Shown: positions 43,579-53,262, counted from the first letter of the stretch. The stretch is DNA of 64,000 nucleotides from Rhodospirillaceae bacterium (GCA_002722885.1 PBNE01000002.1:248001-312000), one strand, 5' to 3'. Program-made: numbers and translations. Notes: generated from the letters alone by a model not told the origin.

Positions 43579-45141
43579 TCAGCCCGAAGCCGCAGGCTGT
43601 CGCCGCATCATAGTCCTGATGTCACCGAGGCGGAAGGCGCCCAGGACTTGCCCGGCGAGGGCATAGATCGCGAGGCCCAGCGCAACCAGTGCTGCAAGGC
43701 CCAGGGCGTCAGCAACGAAGCCCTCAGGCAGCCATTGCTCACGCGCCCAGACGCCCAGCCACAGGACTGCGGCCATTGCCGCTGACGCGAACAGGATGCG
43801 CGGCAGGCGGTGCTTGAGACGATCATCAGGGGCAAAATGGCCACGCCTGATCAGGATAAAGCAGAGGATACCGCCGTTGATCCATGCTGCGCCCGCGGTT
43901 GCCAGGGCGATGCCGACATGGCCGAGGGACCAGATCAGCGTGAGCATGATAGCGAGATTGCTTAGCAGCCCAACGACCGCGACCTTGACCGGCGTCTTCG
44001 TGTCCTTGCGGGCAAAGAACCCCGGCGCAAAGACCTTGATCAGAACATAGGCCGGCAGGCCCACGGCAAACGCGACAAGTGCTGCCGCGCTGGCCGCGGT
44101 GTCGGCGGCGTCGAAGGCGCCACGCTCGAACAGCACCGCGATGATGGGTTCGGCGATGATCGTGAGCGCCACCGCCGCCGGCAGGCAGAAAATCATGACG
44201 AGCTCAACCGCACGGCTCTGGCTGTCGTTCGCGCCGGCCTGATCGTCGGCTTCGATCTGGCGTGAAAGCAAAGGCAGCAGCGCCGTGCCGACCGCGATGC
44301 CGATGACGCCGAGCGGCAGCTGGTTCACGCGGTCGGCGTAATAGAGATAGGAGATTGAACCGGTCGGCAGGAACGAAGCGACCCAAAGATCGATCACGAG
44401 GTTGATCTGCACGACGCCGGCGCCCAGTGCGGCCGGTCCGAACAGGCGCAGGACCTGTTTCACGCCCTTGGTCAGGCGCGGCAGCAGCAGCCTTGGCATT
44501 AGGCCTGCACGCGACAGGTTGGCGAGCAACAGCAGGACCTGGGCCACACCGCCCAGGGTTACACCCCAGGCCAGGGCGTGCCCGGCACCGATGGTGGGCG
44601 AGGCATAGGCCACCAGCGCCGCGGTGATCAGGCAGAGATTGAGCAGGATCGGCGCGGAAGCATAGGCGGCAAACCGGCCGGTCGAGTTCAGCATGGCGCC
44701 GTAGAGAGCCACGAGCGAGATCAGCAGCAGATAGGGGAAGGTGATTCGTGTGAGCTCGATCGCCAGCTCGAACTTCTGGGGCTCATCGGTGAAACCCGGT
44801 GCCAGACCCAGCATGACCCAGGGCATGGCGATCTCGAACGCCAGGGTCAGCACGACCAGAGCCAGAAGCAAAACGGCCATAACTTCGTCGGCCAACCGCT
44901 TGGCCTCAGCCTTGCCCTCGCCTTCAAGTCGCCCGGCGAACATCGGAATGAAGGCCGCGTTGAACGCGCCTTCGGCAAACAGGCGACGGAAGAAGTTCGG
45001 CAGCTTGAACGCAACCAGAAAGGCATCGGCTGCTATGCCGGCGCCCAGCGCGGCCGCGAACAGCATGTCGCGCACGAACCCCGCCACCCGGCTGATCGCA
45101 GTCAGTCCGCTCACGGTCACAAAGGCACGGGCGAGGTTCAT
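43579..45141 (-). CDS. murJ: Lipid II flippase MurJ (MviN)
   Basis: 520 residues, about 14 membrane segments. The N-terminus (ARAFVTVSGLTAISRVAGFV, 4-23, then RDMLFAAALGAG) and FRRLFAEGAFNAAFIPMFAG near 52-71 are the MurJ signature. It moves the peptidoglycan precursor lipid II across the inner membrane and is essential. In many alphaproteobacteria it follows glnD directly; here it is 9.8 kb away and on the opposite strand. That suggests a rearrangement with insertion of the decaying 35-43 kb segment. Confidence 0.95.
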   Translation of the reverse strand: MNLARAFVTVSGLTAISRVAGFVRDMLFAAALGAGIAADAFLVAFKLPNFFRRLFAEGAFNAAFIPMFAGRLEGEGKAEAKRLADEVMAVLLLALVVLTLAFEIAMPWVMLGLAPGFTDEPQKFELAIELTRITFPYLLLISLVALYGAMLNSTGRFAAYASAPILLNLCLITAALVAYASPTIGAGHALAWGVTLGGVAQVLLLLANLSRAGLMPRLLLPRLTKGVKQVLRLFGPAALGAGVVQINLVIDLWVASFLPTGSISYLYYADRVNQLPLGVIGIAVGTALLPLLSRQIEADDQAGANDSQSRAVELVMIFCLPAAVALTIIAEPIIAVLFERGAFDAADTAASAAALVAFAVGLPAYVLIKVFAPGFFARKDTKTPVKVAVVGLLSNLAIMLTLIWSLGHVGIALATAGAAWINGGILCFILIRRGHFAPDDRLKHRLPRILFASAAMAAVLWLGVWAREQWLPEGFVADALGLAALVALGLAIYALAGQVLGAFRLGDIRTMMRRQPAASG

Positions 45142-45300
45142 GGGGCAGACTTCTGGGCGGCAACAAGGGCGGATTTACGGCACGACAGCCGGGATCAGAC
45201 CGGAACAACCAATCCGATGTCGCAAGAACGCTATCACGCTGCAGATGTCGGGTGTAGTCGGCGCCACCGCTGCCGCCACAGCCATGCGGGGAAAACGCTT

Positions 45301-45375
45301 ATGTCGGGATCCATCAAGTGTCTGCTCGTCGCCAACCGCGGCGCGATCGATCTGAAGCCGCTGCCGTCGCCCTAG
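45301..45375 (+). pseudogene. Biotin-carboxylase-like N-terminal stub
   Basis: GGGGAA eight bases before an ATG opens a frame reading MSGSIKCLLVANRGAIDL and ending at TAG after 24 codons. Biotin carboxylase subunits begin with a similar KxLxANRGEIA motif. The rest of such a gene (over 400 residues) is absent; a 2OG oxygenase gene on the other strand lies immediately beyond. It may be the leftover 5' end of a deleted carboxylase gene, but chance resemblance is possible in so short a sequence. Confidence 0.3.
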
Positions 45376-45396
45376 AACAACGCCGGCGCACAGGCC

Positions 45397-46251
45397 TCAA
45401 TCCACCAGAGTGTCCGAACGCTGGCCTTCGTTCTCGACGTGGATCGGCAGGACGCGGCCGTAAAGCTGGCGGGTGCGTTCGACGCTGCCAACCATGGCGG
45501 GGTTTTCGACAAAACTGAAGATACCGACGTAGCGCGCGCGTTGGCCTTCGACCGGAGAGACACGGTGGAGCGCATAGCGACCCTTGAAGATTTGGAGATC
45601 ACCGGGCTCGAGCGCCAGGGACCGGGGGGCGTCGCTGGTGCCGTCGAGCACGGCACGGACACCGTCGTAGTTCTCGTCGGTCGGCGTGCGCAGGCCCGGG
45701 CAGTATTCGAACAGGCCGCCGCCCTCGCCATTCCGGATCGCCAGCGTGACCGTGTAGTTGTTGGTGTCGAAATGCCACGGGAACCCGCCTCCTGGCTCCA
45801 CGACGTTGACGATCACATCGGCCAGCGGGTCGGCGTAGCGGTGAAACCGCTCTTCCTGCAGGGCGTCCTGAATGAACGGCGCGAAGAACGGTACTTCGTA
45901 GATCGCACGCAGCATCGAGTCTGGGCCGAAGTTGTCGGCGGGCACGAAGGCGTTCGAGCGGTCATAGAAACGGCGCAGCGGATGCTTGGGCGCCAGGCTC
46001 TCATCGTCCTGTGTGAAGTAGGCGTTGGTACGGTTGAACGACCGATGGCCGAAGGGTGCTGTGCGTTCGGCCTCGGCTTCGAGGGAAGCCAGACAGTCGG
46101 CGCGGACAAAGCCCTTCAGAACGGCACAGCCGTCGTCGTCCAGATCCGCACGGATCGTGGCGAGGCCGGCGTCATAGTCCGGCGTGTCCGGCCGATGAAT
46201 CGGATAACGCGTGAGGTCGATGATGTTCCGGGCGTCGGGCGAAACAGTCAT
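45397..46251 (-). CDS. 2-oxoglutarate/Fe(II)-dependent oxygenase (ArpA-like)
   Basis: 284 residues from ATG 46251; the frame is open upstream but runs through the glutamate dehydrogenase gene. PWHFDTNNYTVTL contains His160-x-Asp162, YALHRVSP gives His229, and Arg240 in GQRARYVGIFSF would anchor 2-oxoglutarate. This resembles proteins annotated as 2OG-Fe(II) oxygenase or ArpA, including relatives that halogenate or hydroxylate free amino acids. Here Asp162 is present, so hydroxylation rather than halogenation is expected. It lies 23 bases after the NAD-GDH stop on the same strand. Confidence 0.82.
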   Translation of the reverse strand: MTVSPDARNIIDLTRYPIHRPDTPDYDAGLATIRADLDDDGCAVLKGFVRADCLASLEAEAERTAPFGHRSFNRTNAYFTQDDESLAPKHPLRRFYDRSNAFVPADNFGPDSMLRAIYEVPFFAPFIQDALQEERFHRYADPLADVIVNVVEPGGGFPWHFDTNNYTVTLAIRNGEGGGLFEYCPGLRTPTDENYDGVRAVLDGTSDAPRSLALEPGDLQIFKGRYALHRVSPVEGQRARYVGIFSFVENPAMVGSVERTRQLYGRVLPIHVENEGQRSDTLVD

Positions 46252-46274
46252 GGCGGCGTAGTCCGTCTCGTGGG

Positions 46275-49200
46275 TCAGCCGGCCAGGGACCGCAGGGCGC
46301 GGCTTGCAACCGAGACCATAGCGAGATCGACAGGCCCCGCACTCTTGAGCTCGTTCAGCACAGCACTGGCCCGGTCGACCCGGGTGCGGTTGTCGCCGAT
46401 CCAGTGCCCCACGGCCTTGTCGGCAGACTTTCCAGACTGCGCTTCCAGCACGGCGGTGGTCAACAAGGTCTGCTGCTGGAAGCTCTCCTCGATCAGGGCC
46501 TGCTGAGCCAAACGGTCCCAGCGGTCCTCGACCGCAAGGCGGCCCAGCATGTCGCGCAGCCACTCGTTGCCCAGCTCCTCACCAACATCAAAGAAGATCG
46601 TGGCGACATCGATGACGTCGACCTCCATGGCCTCAGCCGTGTCGATCACGTCACAGACCGCCGACATGGTGCGCAGGCTGGCAATCAGCGCGGCAGTCTC
46701 GGCCGGAACGCCGTCCTTCTCGTAGCGCTTGGCTGCGCGCTGCATCGACTGGCGGCGCCGTGTGCTGACGAGCTCGGGCAGCTTCTCCTGCAGCGCGACC
46801 ACAGCGGGACGATAGGCCGCGACAGTCTCGCCCATCGCCATGGGCTGGCTGCGGTTGCGCAGCATCCAGGCCGTCACGCGCTCGATCAAGAGCATGGTCT
46901 CTTCCAGCATGGCGGTCTGAACCGACGCAGGCACCTTGTTGTCGAGCGCCTCGATGGCGAGCCAAGTGTCGCGCAGTCCAAAGGCATCGCGTGCCACAGC
47001 ATAGGCCCTTGCGATGGCGGCAAAGCCGTGACCGGTCTGTTCGGCCATGCGCCGGATGAAGGTGATGCCGGCCCGGTTGACGATGGAGTTCGTGGTGAAG
47101 GTCGCCACGATCTCCCGCCGCAGCCGGTGGTTCATGATGATCTGGTGGAAGGTCTCCTGAAGCGGCACCGGGAAGTAGCGCACGAGATCGCCTTCAAGAT
47201 CGGGATCGTCGGGCAGGTCGGAATCCAGCAGCGCGGGGTAGAGGTCCATCTTAGCGTAGGCCAACAGGACCGAGAGTTCCGGCCGCGTGAAGCGGCGGCG
47301 CTTGGTGGCCCAGTCCGCCAGCTCCTCGTCTTCGGGCAGGCCTTCGATGGTGCGGTCCAGAAGGCCGGCCTGCTCGATGGCCCGCATGAAGTGGGCCTGC
47401 TCGTCGGTCCGCGTGACGCCGTGGGTTTCCAGCACGGTCAGCGTCTGGGTCTGGAGGTAATTGTCACGCAACACGAGATCAGAGACCTCGTCGGTCATCT
47501 CCTCGAGCAGACGATCGCGCTGCTTGATCGTCATGTCGCCGGCTTCGACGACATCGCCGAGCAGGATCTTGATGTTGACCTCGTGGTCCGAGCAATCGAC
47601 ACCCGCGGAGTTGTCAATGGCATCGGTGTTGATACGGCCGCCCGCGAGCGCGTACTCGATACGCCCGGCCTGGGTGGCGCCGAGATTGCCGCCCTCACCC
47701 ACGACCTTCGCACCGACCTCCCTGCCGTCGACCCGGAGCCCGTCGTTGGCCCGGTCACCGACTTCGGCATGGCTCTCGTGCCCGGCCTTGAAGTAGGTGC
47801 CGATACCGCCGTTCCACAGCAGCTCGACATCGGCCTTCAGCATGGCGTTGATCAGCTCGGTCGGCGTCACGGTCTCTTTCTTGATGCCGAAACAGGACTG
47901 GATCTGCGGGGAGAGCGTCAGCGACTTCGCGCTGCGCTCAAAGATCGCGCCGCCCTCGGAGATCAGCGAGGCGTCATAGTCGGTCCAGGAGGACCGCGGC
48001 AGCTCCAACATCCGCTTGCGTTCGGCATAACTCGTGGCCGCGTCGGGGTCGGGATCGCAGAAGATGTGGAGATGGTTGAACGCACCCAGCAGGCGGATGT
48101 GTTCTGAGAGCAGCATGCCGTTACCAAAGACGTCGCCCATCATGTCGCCGACACCGATGACCGTGAAGTCCTGGCTCTGGATGTCCTTGCCCAGCTCGCG
48201 GAAATGACGCTTCACCGCCTCCCACGCGCCCTTGGCCGTGATGCCCATGGCCTTGTGGTCATAGCCGGCCGACCCGCCCGAGGCGAAGGCATCATCGAGC
48301 CAGTGACCGTAGTCGCGAGCCACGCCGTTGGCGATGTCCGAGAAGGTCGCCGTGCCCTTGTCGGCCGCGACCACGAGATAGGGATCGTCGCTGTCGTAGC
48401 GCACGGCCCGCTCGCGCTGGACGATCTCGCCGCCGACGATGTTGTCGGTGATGTCTAGCATGCCGGCCATGAAGGTCTGGTAGCAGGCGATACCTTCAGC
48501 CTGGAACGCCTCGCGCCCGCCCTCTGTCGGCGGCTTCTTGACGACAAACCCACCCTTCGAGCCCACGGGCACGATCACGGCGTTCTTGACCATCTGGGCC
48601 TTCACCAGGCCCAGCACCTCGGTGCGGAAGTCCTCGCGCCGGTCCGACCAGCGGATGCCGCCGCGGGCCACAGGCCCACCGCGCAGGTGTACCGCCTCGA
48701 CGCGCGAGGAGTAGACAAAAATCTCACGCCAGGGCCGGGGCTCCGGCAGGCCTTCGATGGTCGTGGAATCGAACTTGAACGAGACGTAACTCTTGGGCCC
48801 GCCGTCTTCGCCGGTCTGGAAGAAGTTGGTACGCAGGCTTGCTTCGATCAGGTTGAGATAACGGCGCAGAATGCGATCCTGGTCGAGCGAGGCGACCTCG
48901 TCGAGGGCGGCGGCGATCCGTTCCTGCACGGCCGCACTGCGGCCCTCGACATCGGCACGGTTGTCGGGGTCAAAGCGGATCATGAAAAGCTCGACTAGCA
49001 GCCTTGCAATCACGGGATTAGCCGCAAGCGTCTGCTCGACGTAGGTCTGGCTGAACGGCGCGTTGGCCTGGGTCATGTATTTGGCATAGGCGCGCAGCAC
49101 AACGACCTGACGCCAGTCGAGCCCCGCCAGTACGAGATCGTTGAAGTCGTCGTCCTCGATCTCGCCGGACCAGACCCGCGCGAAGGTCTCGTGGAAGCGC

Positions 49201-51089
49201 TGGCGCGCTTCACTGACATCGACCTCCCAGTCGAACTCCAGGTTCACATGGAAGTCGTGGATCCAGACGATCTCGCCGTCATCGAGCCTGATCTCGAACG
49301 GCGTTTCCTCGATCACCACAAGGCCCATGTGCTCGAGCATCGGCATGATGCTCGACAGCGGCACAGGGTTGCCGCCGTGGTAGATCTTGAAATTCAACAT
49401 GCCCTCTTCGGCATCGACGCGGCGATAGAGATTCATGTTGATGCCCTCGCCCATCTTCTCCATGCGCTCGATATCGGCCACGGCCAGGCGCGCGCTGAAG
49501 GAATCCTTGTAGCTGGCGGGAATGCCCTCGGCGTAACGGTGGTAGAGCACCATGCCCTGGCCTTCGCCGAACTCGTCGATCAGGGCGTCCTGCAGGTCGT
49601 CGTTCCAGTCGCGCGAGGCGGCGACCAGCCGGCCCTCGATCGCGCGCACATCAACCTCGGCCGCCGAACCGCCCGGCGTGTGCACGATGAACTGAGCCCG
49701 CGCCATCGGCGCATCGGAGATCTGTGTCGTCACATCAACCGAACTGCCGCCCAGCTCTTCGAGCAAGATATGTTCCATGCGTGTGCGCAGGTCCGTCGTG
49801 TAACGGTCGCGCGGGACGAACACGAGGCAGGTGACAAACTGGCCGTAGGAATCGCGGCGCATGAAGAGCCGGATGCGCTGGCGGTGCTCCAGGTGAAGGA
49901 TGCCGTGGGTGATCTCTTCCAGGGTGTCGATGTCGATCTGGAAAAGCTCGTCACGCGGATAGGTGTCGAGGATGTGCTCCAGCGCCTTGGCGTTGTGGCT
50001 GCCGTGAGGATAACCCGACCGCTCGATGACGGTGGCGACCTTGCGCCGCAGCAGCGGAATCTGGGCCGGAAGTGCGCTGTACGCGGTCGAGGTCAGCAGG
50101 CCCAGGAAACGGCGCTCGCCCACCACGTTGCCGTCGCCGTCGAAGCGGCGCACGCCGATGTAATCCATATAGACCGGGCGGTGCACATCGGACCGGGTCC
50201 AGGCCTTGGAGATGATGAAGAGCTCTTTGCGCTCAATATAGCTCGCGAAGTGATCGGGCAGCGCCTCACCGTGGCGCTTGCGGCTTTCCTCGGACACCTC
50301 ACGCAGAATCCCGAGGTTCTTGTCCACGACGATCTCGGCATAGACCCCGTCGTCGCGCCGGTCGTAGACGTATTCGCGGTGGCCCAGGAAGGTGAAGTGG
50401 TTGTTCTGGAGCCATTCGAGGAAATCGAGCCCTTCGGTGAAGTCCTCCTCGGCCACCGGCGGCGGTGACGCGCGGAGCTCGTCGATCTGGGCTTCGAGCT
50501 CGGCCATCATCTGATGCCAGTCCTCGACCGACGCGCTCACGCTGCCCAGCACCTCGTTCAGCCGGGCCTCGATCTCATTGTGTCGGTCACCACCGGGCTG
50601 CTGGGTGATCTCGACATGGAGCACCGATTCAGCGGCCATGCCGTCGGTCGCCTCATCGCCGGTCGCCAGGGCTTCGACCAGGCCGGTGTCGGAGCGGGTG
50701 ACATGGATGATCGGGTGCACCAGGTTCAGCACCGGCAGGGCCATGACGTTGAGTGCGGAGACCACGGAATCAACCAGGAACGGCATGTCGTCGTTCACGA
50801 TCTCGATTGCCGTGTGGGTCGACTGCCAGCCGTCCTGTTCGAGATCGGGGTTGTAGACCCGGATCTTCGGGCCCGCGGATTTGCGCTGCTTCAGGAACTG
50901 CCAGAGCGAGGCCACCGCGCCATAGAGGTTCTCGATGGTCTCGTGTTCGACATCCTCGACGATGACATCGGCAAAATACGAACGTGTAAACGAACAGACT
51001 CCGCCCGCATCGTCACCGAACCGGACCCTGATCAGGTCCAGAACCTCGCTCACCCGTTTGTCGAGCAGGTCCTGATCACGCCGTCGCAT
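46275..51089 (-). CDS. NAD-specific glutamate dehydrogenase, large (about 180 kDa) type
   Basis: 1604 residues, the giant form found in proteobacteria and actinobacteria. It has a long N-terminal regulatory region with ACT-like domains (about 1-700), a catalytic GDH domain in the middle (HLRGGPVARGGIRWSDRREDF near 800, and PVGSKGGFVVKKP with the catalytic Lys near 843) and a helical C-terminal domain. It deaminates glutamate to 2-oxoglutarate, supplying 2-oxoglutarate that the adjacent oxygenase could use. I choose ATG 51089, since GAGGGAG is eight bases upstream; a GTG at 51095 would be only two bases from it. Confidence 0.96.
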   Translation of the reverse strand: MRRRDQDLLDKRVSEVLDLIRVRFGDDAGGVCSFTRSYFADVIVEDVEHETIENLYGAVASLWQFLKQRKSAGPKIRVYNPDLEQDGWQSTHTAIEIVNDDMPFLVDSVVSALNVMALPVLNLVHPIIHVTRSDTGLVEALATGDEATDGMAAESVLHVEITQQPGGDRHNEIEARLNEVLGSVSASVEDWHQMMAELEAQIDELRASPPPVAEEDFTEGLDFLEWLQNNHFTFLGHREYVYDRRDDGVYAEIVVDKNLGILREVSEESRKRHGEALPDHFASYIERKELFIISKAWTRSDVHRPVYMDYIGVRRFDGDGNVVGERRFLGLLTSTAYSALPAQIPLLRRKVATVIERSGYPHGSHNAKALEHILDTYPRDELFQIDIDTLEEITHGILHLEHRQRIRLFMRRDSYGQFVTCLVFVPRDRYTTDLRTRMEHILLEELGGSSVDVTTQISDAPMARAQFIVHTPGGSAAEVDVRAIEGRLVAASRDWNDDLQDALIDEFGEGQGMVLYHRYAEGIPASYKDSFSARLAVADIERMEKMGEGINMNLYRRVDAEEGMLNFKIYHGGNPVPLSSIMPMLEHMGLVVIEETPFEIRLDDGEIVWIHDFHVNLEFDWEVDVSEARQRFHETFARVWSGEIEDDDFNDLVLAGLDWRQVVVLRAYAKYMTQANAPFSQTYVEQTLAANPVIARLLVELFMIRFDPDNRADVEGRSAAVQERIAAALDEVASLDQDRILRRYLNLIEASLRTNFFQTGEDGGPKSYVSFKFDSTTIEGLPEPRPWREIFVYSSRVEAVHLRGGPVARGGIRWSDRREDFRTEVLGLVKAQMVKNAVIVPVGSKGGFVVKKPPTEGGREAFQAEGIACYQTFMAGMLDITDNIVGGEIVQRERAVRYDSDDPYLVVAADKGTATFSDIANGVARDYGHWLDDAFASGGSAGYDHKAMGITAKGAWEAVKRHFRELGKDIQSQDFTVIGVGDMMGDVFGNGMLLSEHIRLLGAFNHLHIFCDPDPDAATSYAERKRMLELPRSSWTDYDASLISEGGAIFERSAKSLTLSPQIQSCFGIKKETVTPTELINAMLKADVELLWNGGIGTYFKAGHESHAEVGDRANDGLRVDGREVGAKVVGEGGNLGATQAGRIEYALAGGRINTDAIDNSAGVDCSDHEVNIKILLGDVVEAGDMTIKQRDRLLEEMTDEVSDLVLRDNYLQTQTLTVLETHGVTRTDEQAHFMRAIEQAGLLDRTIEGLPEDEELADWATKRRRFTRPELSVLLAYAKMDLYPALLDSDLPDDPDLEGDLVRYFPVPLQETFHQIIMNHRLRREIVATFTTNSIVNRAGITFIRRMAEQTGHGFAAIARAYAVARDAFGLRDTWLAIEALDNKVPASVQTAMLEETMLLIERVTAWMLRNRSQPMAMGETVAAYRPAVVALQEKLPELVSTRRRQSMQRAAKRYEKDGVPAETAALIASLRTMSAVCDVIDTAEAMEVDVIDVATIFFDVGEELGNEWLRDMLGRLAVEDRWDRLAQQALIEESFQQQTLLTTAVLEAQSGKSADKAVGHWIGDNRTRVDRASAVLNELKSAGPVDLAMVSVASRALRSLAG

Positions 51090-51270
51090 CGCCACATCTC
51101 CCTCAGACGTGGCAAAACCCTATGGCGCAATCCGCGGCAGGGCCATGGCCCTGACCTCAAAAAAACCGATGGCAGGGGCCGTTCTTTTGGCATCGTCGTT
51201 TCCGCTGGCGGTCCCCGTGCCGCCGTGCAAGATGGCGCCACGTTTACCACCAGCGACGGGTTCGCCGCCC

Positions 51271-52524
51271 ATGCCCTTTTCACTCCTGAAGTTCGGTCTC
51301 AGAAAGGACGGCAGGCCGCCCCGTGCACTGCCCACGCCCAGCGCGCTGAAACCCAGCTACGACGTCGTGATCATCGGCGGCGGCGGTCATGGTCTCGCCA
51401 CGGCCTATTACCTGGCGCGCGACTGGGGTATCACCAATGTCGCGGTGCTGGAGAAGGGCTACATCGGCGGCGGCAACACCGGGCGCAACACCATGGTGAT
51501 CCGCTCGAACTACCTGACACCCGACGGCGTGCGCTTCTACGACACCTCGTTGCGGCTCTACCGCGATCTGGCCCATGACTTCGATCTGAACCTGATGCTC
51601 AGCCAGCGGGCCCAGATCACGCTGGCCCACAACGACAGCCAAATGCGCACCATGCGCTGGCGTGACGAGGTCAGTCATCATTTCGGCATCGCCAGCGATC
51701 TGGTCGACCGCGACGAGCTCACGAAACTCGTCCCGTCCATGAACCTCAGCGACGATGTGCGTTTTCCGGTGCACGGCGCGCTGGTCCATCACCCCGGCTC
51801 GATAGCCCGCCATGACGCGGTGGCCTGGGGTTACGCCTCGGGCGCCTGGCAGCGCGGCGTGGAGATCCACCAGAACACCACCGTCACCGGCCTCGAGATC
51901 GAAGGGGCCAACGGCTCACGCACGGTGACTGGCGTCAGGACGAACCGTGGCACGATCAAGGCAGGCAAGGTGATCCAGTGTGTCGCGGGCATGTCGGGCG
52001 AGGTCGCGCGGATGGCGGGTATCAAGCTGCCGATCAAGACCTACCCGCTGCAGGCCGGCGTGACCCAGCCGCTCAAGCGTTTCCTGGACCCGATGATCTC
52101 AAGCGCCCAGCACCACGTCTATCTGAGCCAGACCAGCCGCGGCGAAGTGGTGATCGGCGGCGGAAGCGACCCCTACACGCTCTACAGCACCCGCTCGACT
52201 CTGGATATGAAGGAAGCCTGGATGGTCGGCACCCTCGAGCTCTTCCCCTTCCTGGCCGAGGTCAAGATGCTGCGCCAGTGGGCCGGCATGACCGACATGA
52301 CGCCCGACTACAGCCCGATCATGGGCAAGTCCGACGTCGCCAACTACTACCTCGACGCCGGCTGGGGCACCTGGGGCTTCAAGGCCACCCCGGTCTGCGG
52401 CAAAACCAACGCCGAGCTCATCGCCAACGACAAAACCCCGGACCTGATCAAGGCGTTCGGTCTGGAGCGATTTAACACGTTCAGCCTGCTGGATGACAAG
52501 GCGGCGACGGCGGCGAGTCATTAG
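51271..52524 (+). CDS. soxB: Sarcosine oxidase beta subunit paralogue, stand-alone
   Basis: 417 residues from ATG 51271 (MPFSLLKFGL); an open frame extends upstream to 51109 but lacks SoxB resemblance. It aligns without gaps with the operon-borne SoxB over at least the first 190 residues, sharing the GGGGHGLAT loop, IGGGNTGRNT and His181 in ARHDAVAWGYA. No alpha, gamma or delta genes accompany it. It could exchange with the other beta chain, or act on another N-methyl amino acid. It is divergent from NAD-GDH and ends at a bidirectional-looking terminator. Confidence 0.9.
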   Translation: MPFSLLKFGLRKDGRPPRALPTPSALKPSYDVVIIGGGGHGLATAYYLARDWGITNVAVLEKGYIGGGNTGRNTMVIRSNYLTPDGVRFYDTSLRLYRDLAHDFDLNLMLSQRAQITLAHNDSQMRTMRWRDEVSHHFGIASDLVDRDELTKLVPSMNLSDDVRFPVHGALVHHPGSIARHDAVAWGYASGAWQRGVEIHQNTTVTGLEIEGANGSRTVTGVRTNRGTIKAGKVIQCVAGMSGEVARMAGIKLPIKTYPLQAGVTQPLKRFLDPMISSAQHHVYLSQTSRGEVVIGGGSDPYTLYSTRSTLDMKEAWMVGTLELFPFLAEVKMLRQWAGMTDMTPDYSPIMGKSDVANYYLDAGWGTWGFKATPVCGKTNAELIANDKTPDLIKAFGLERFNTFSLLDDKAATAASH

Positions 52525-52530
52525 AATCAG

Positions 52531-52562
52531 AAAGAGCCCAACGCGTTGGCACCGGGCTCTTT
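52531..52562. terminator. Bidirectional terminator between soxB2 and csp
   Basis: AAAGAGCCC (52531-52539) and GGGCTCTTT (52554-52562) pair perfectly over nine bases with a 14-base loop, seven bases after the soxB2 stop and 27 bases after the csp stop on the other strand. The A/T ends give short U-tracts in both directions. Confidence 0.75.
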
Positions 52563-52589
52563 CGTCAGATCAAACCTGATCGCGTACGG

Positions 52590-52793
52590 TTACGCAGGCG
52601 AGAGGTTGCCGGCGGCGGGCTTGCCGCGCTGCATGTCGATCTCGAAGTTCACCTTGTCGCCTTCCTGGAGGGTCGGCATGCCGGCGGCCTCGACGGCCGT
52701 AGCGTGGACGAAGACGTCCTTGCCGCCATCAGCCGGCTGGATGAAGCCGAAGCCTCGGGTGGTGTCGAAAAACTTAACAGTTCCGGTGGCCAT
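52590..52793 (-). CDS. Cold shock domain protein
   Basis: 67 residues, a single CSD. RNP1 is RGFGFIQP near 13-20 and RNP2 is DVFVHATAV near 26-34, both nucleic-acid-binding strands. It acts as an RNA chaperone. AAGGGAG lies seven to nine bases before the ATG. The sequence between the CSD and its C-terminus (GKPAAGNLSPA) is typical of alphaproteobacterial CspA homologues. Whether it is cold-inducible cannot be told from the sequence. Confidence 0.95.
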   Translation of the reverse strand: MATGTVKFFDTTRGFGFIQPADGGKDVFVHATAVEAAGMPTLQEGDKVNFEIDMQRGKPAAGNLSPA

Positions 52794-53127
52794 GGTTGTG
52801 GCTCCCTTTTCTTACAAATCACGCCAACATCGGCGTTGAGCCCGCACGACCATCGCGCAGACCCGGTATCCGAAATTCAGCGTTGTCTTGGAGAGAGAGC
52901 CCTTCCGCACACCCGTTGTCGGGGGGAAGGCGCAGGCACAGCAAGCCAGGCGTTCGTTCGAACAGAGCGGCATATGAGGCCTTAAGCCTGTCATTGCAAG
53001 GGAAACCTCGCCGGGCAAGGCGGCGCACTTCAGGCCAACAGTCTCGCGGGGATGTCATGTCAGCGGTTGTGGACCGGCTTGGCGGACTCTGAAATCATGG
53101 CTGCGGCAACCAGCTTCAGACACCGCC
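52794..53127. other. Upstream region of csp, no gene seen
   Basis: 334 bases containing the promoter and untranslated leader of the cold shock gene (minus strand). Open frames here have no protein-like character, and I see no repeat or strong hairpin. Long untranslated leaders are common for csp genes. Confidence 0.35.
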
Positions 53128-53262
53128 ATGCGCTTTCTTCCCCGCCTATCCCACCGTGCGATCCGCAAGGGCAGCCTGACGCTGAGCGCGCCCGGCTTCG
53201 GGCCGGAGACCTTCGGCAGTAAGCCCGGCCGGCTGGCGCCTCCCTGCCGACGCGCACGCTGA
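53128..53262 (+). pseudogene. Short stub resembling a cyclopropane-fatty-acid synthase N-terminus
   Basis: The frame from ATG 53128 reads MRFLPRLSHRAIRKGSLTLS and ends after 44 codons. RxIRKGSLTL is the sort of start seen in cyclopropane-fatty-acyl-phospholipid synthases and related SAM methyltransferases (arm with GxLT followed by FG). The methyltransferase domain is absent. This is a weak assignment based on a short match by eye. Confidence 0.2.

Noticed and set aside
46251..46563. N-terminal extension of the 2OG oxygenase to 46563
   Set aside because: The extra 104 residues lie within the 3' part of the glutamate dehydrogenase gene in another frame and have no domain character.
46404..50468. 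Long plus-strand open frames opposite NAD-glutamate dehydrogenase
   Set aside because: They mirror the codon structure of the minus-strand gene, lack ribosome binding sites and show no recognisable protein.
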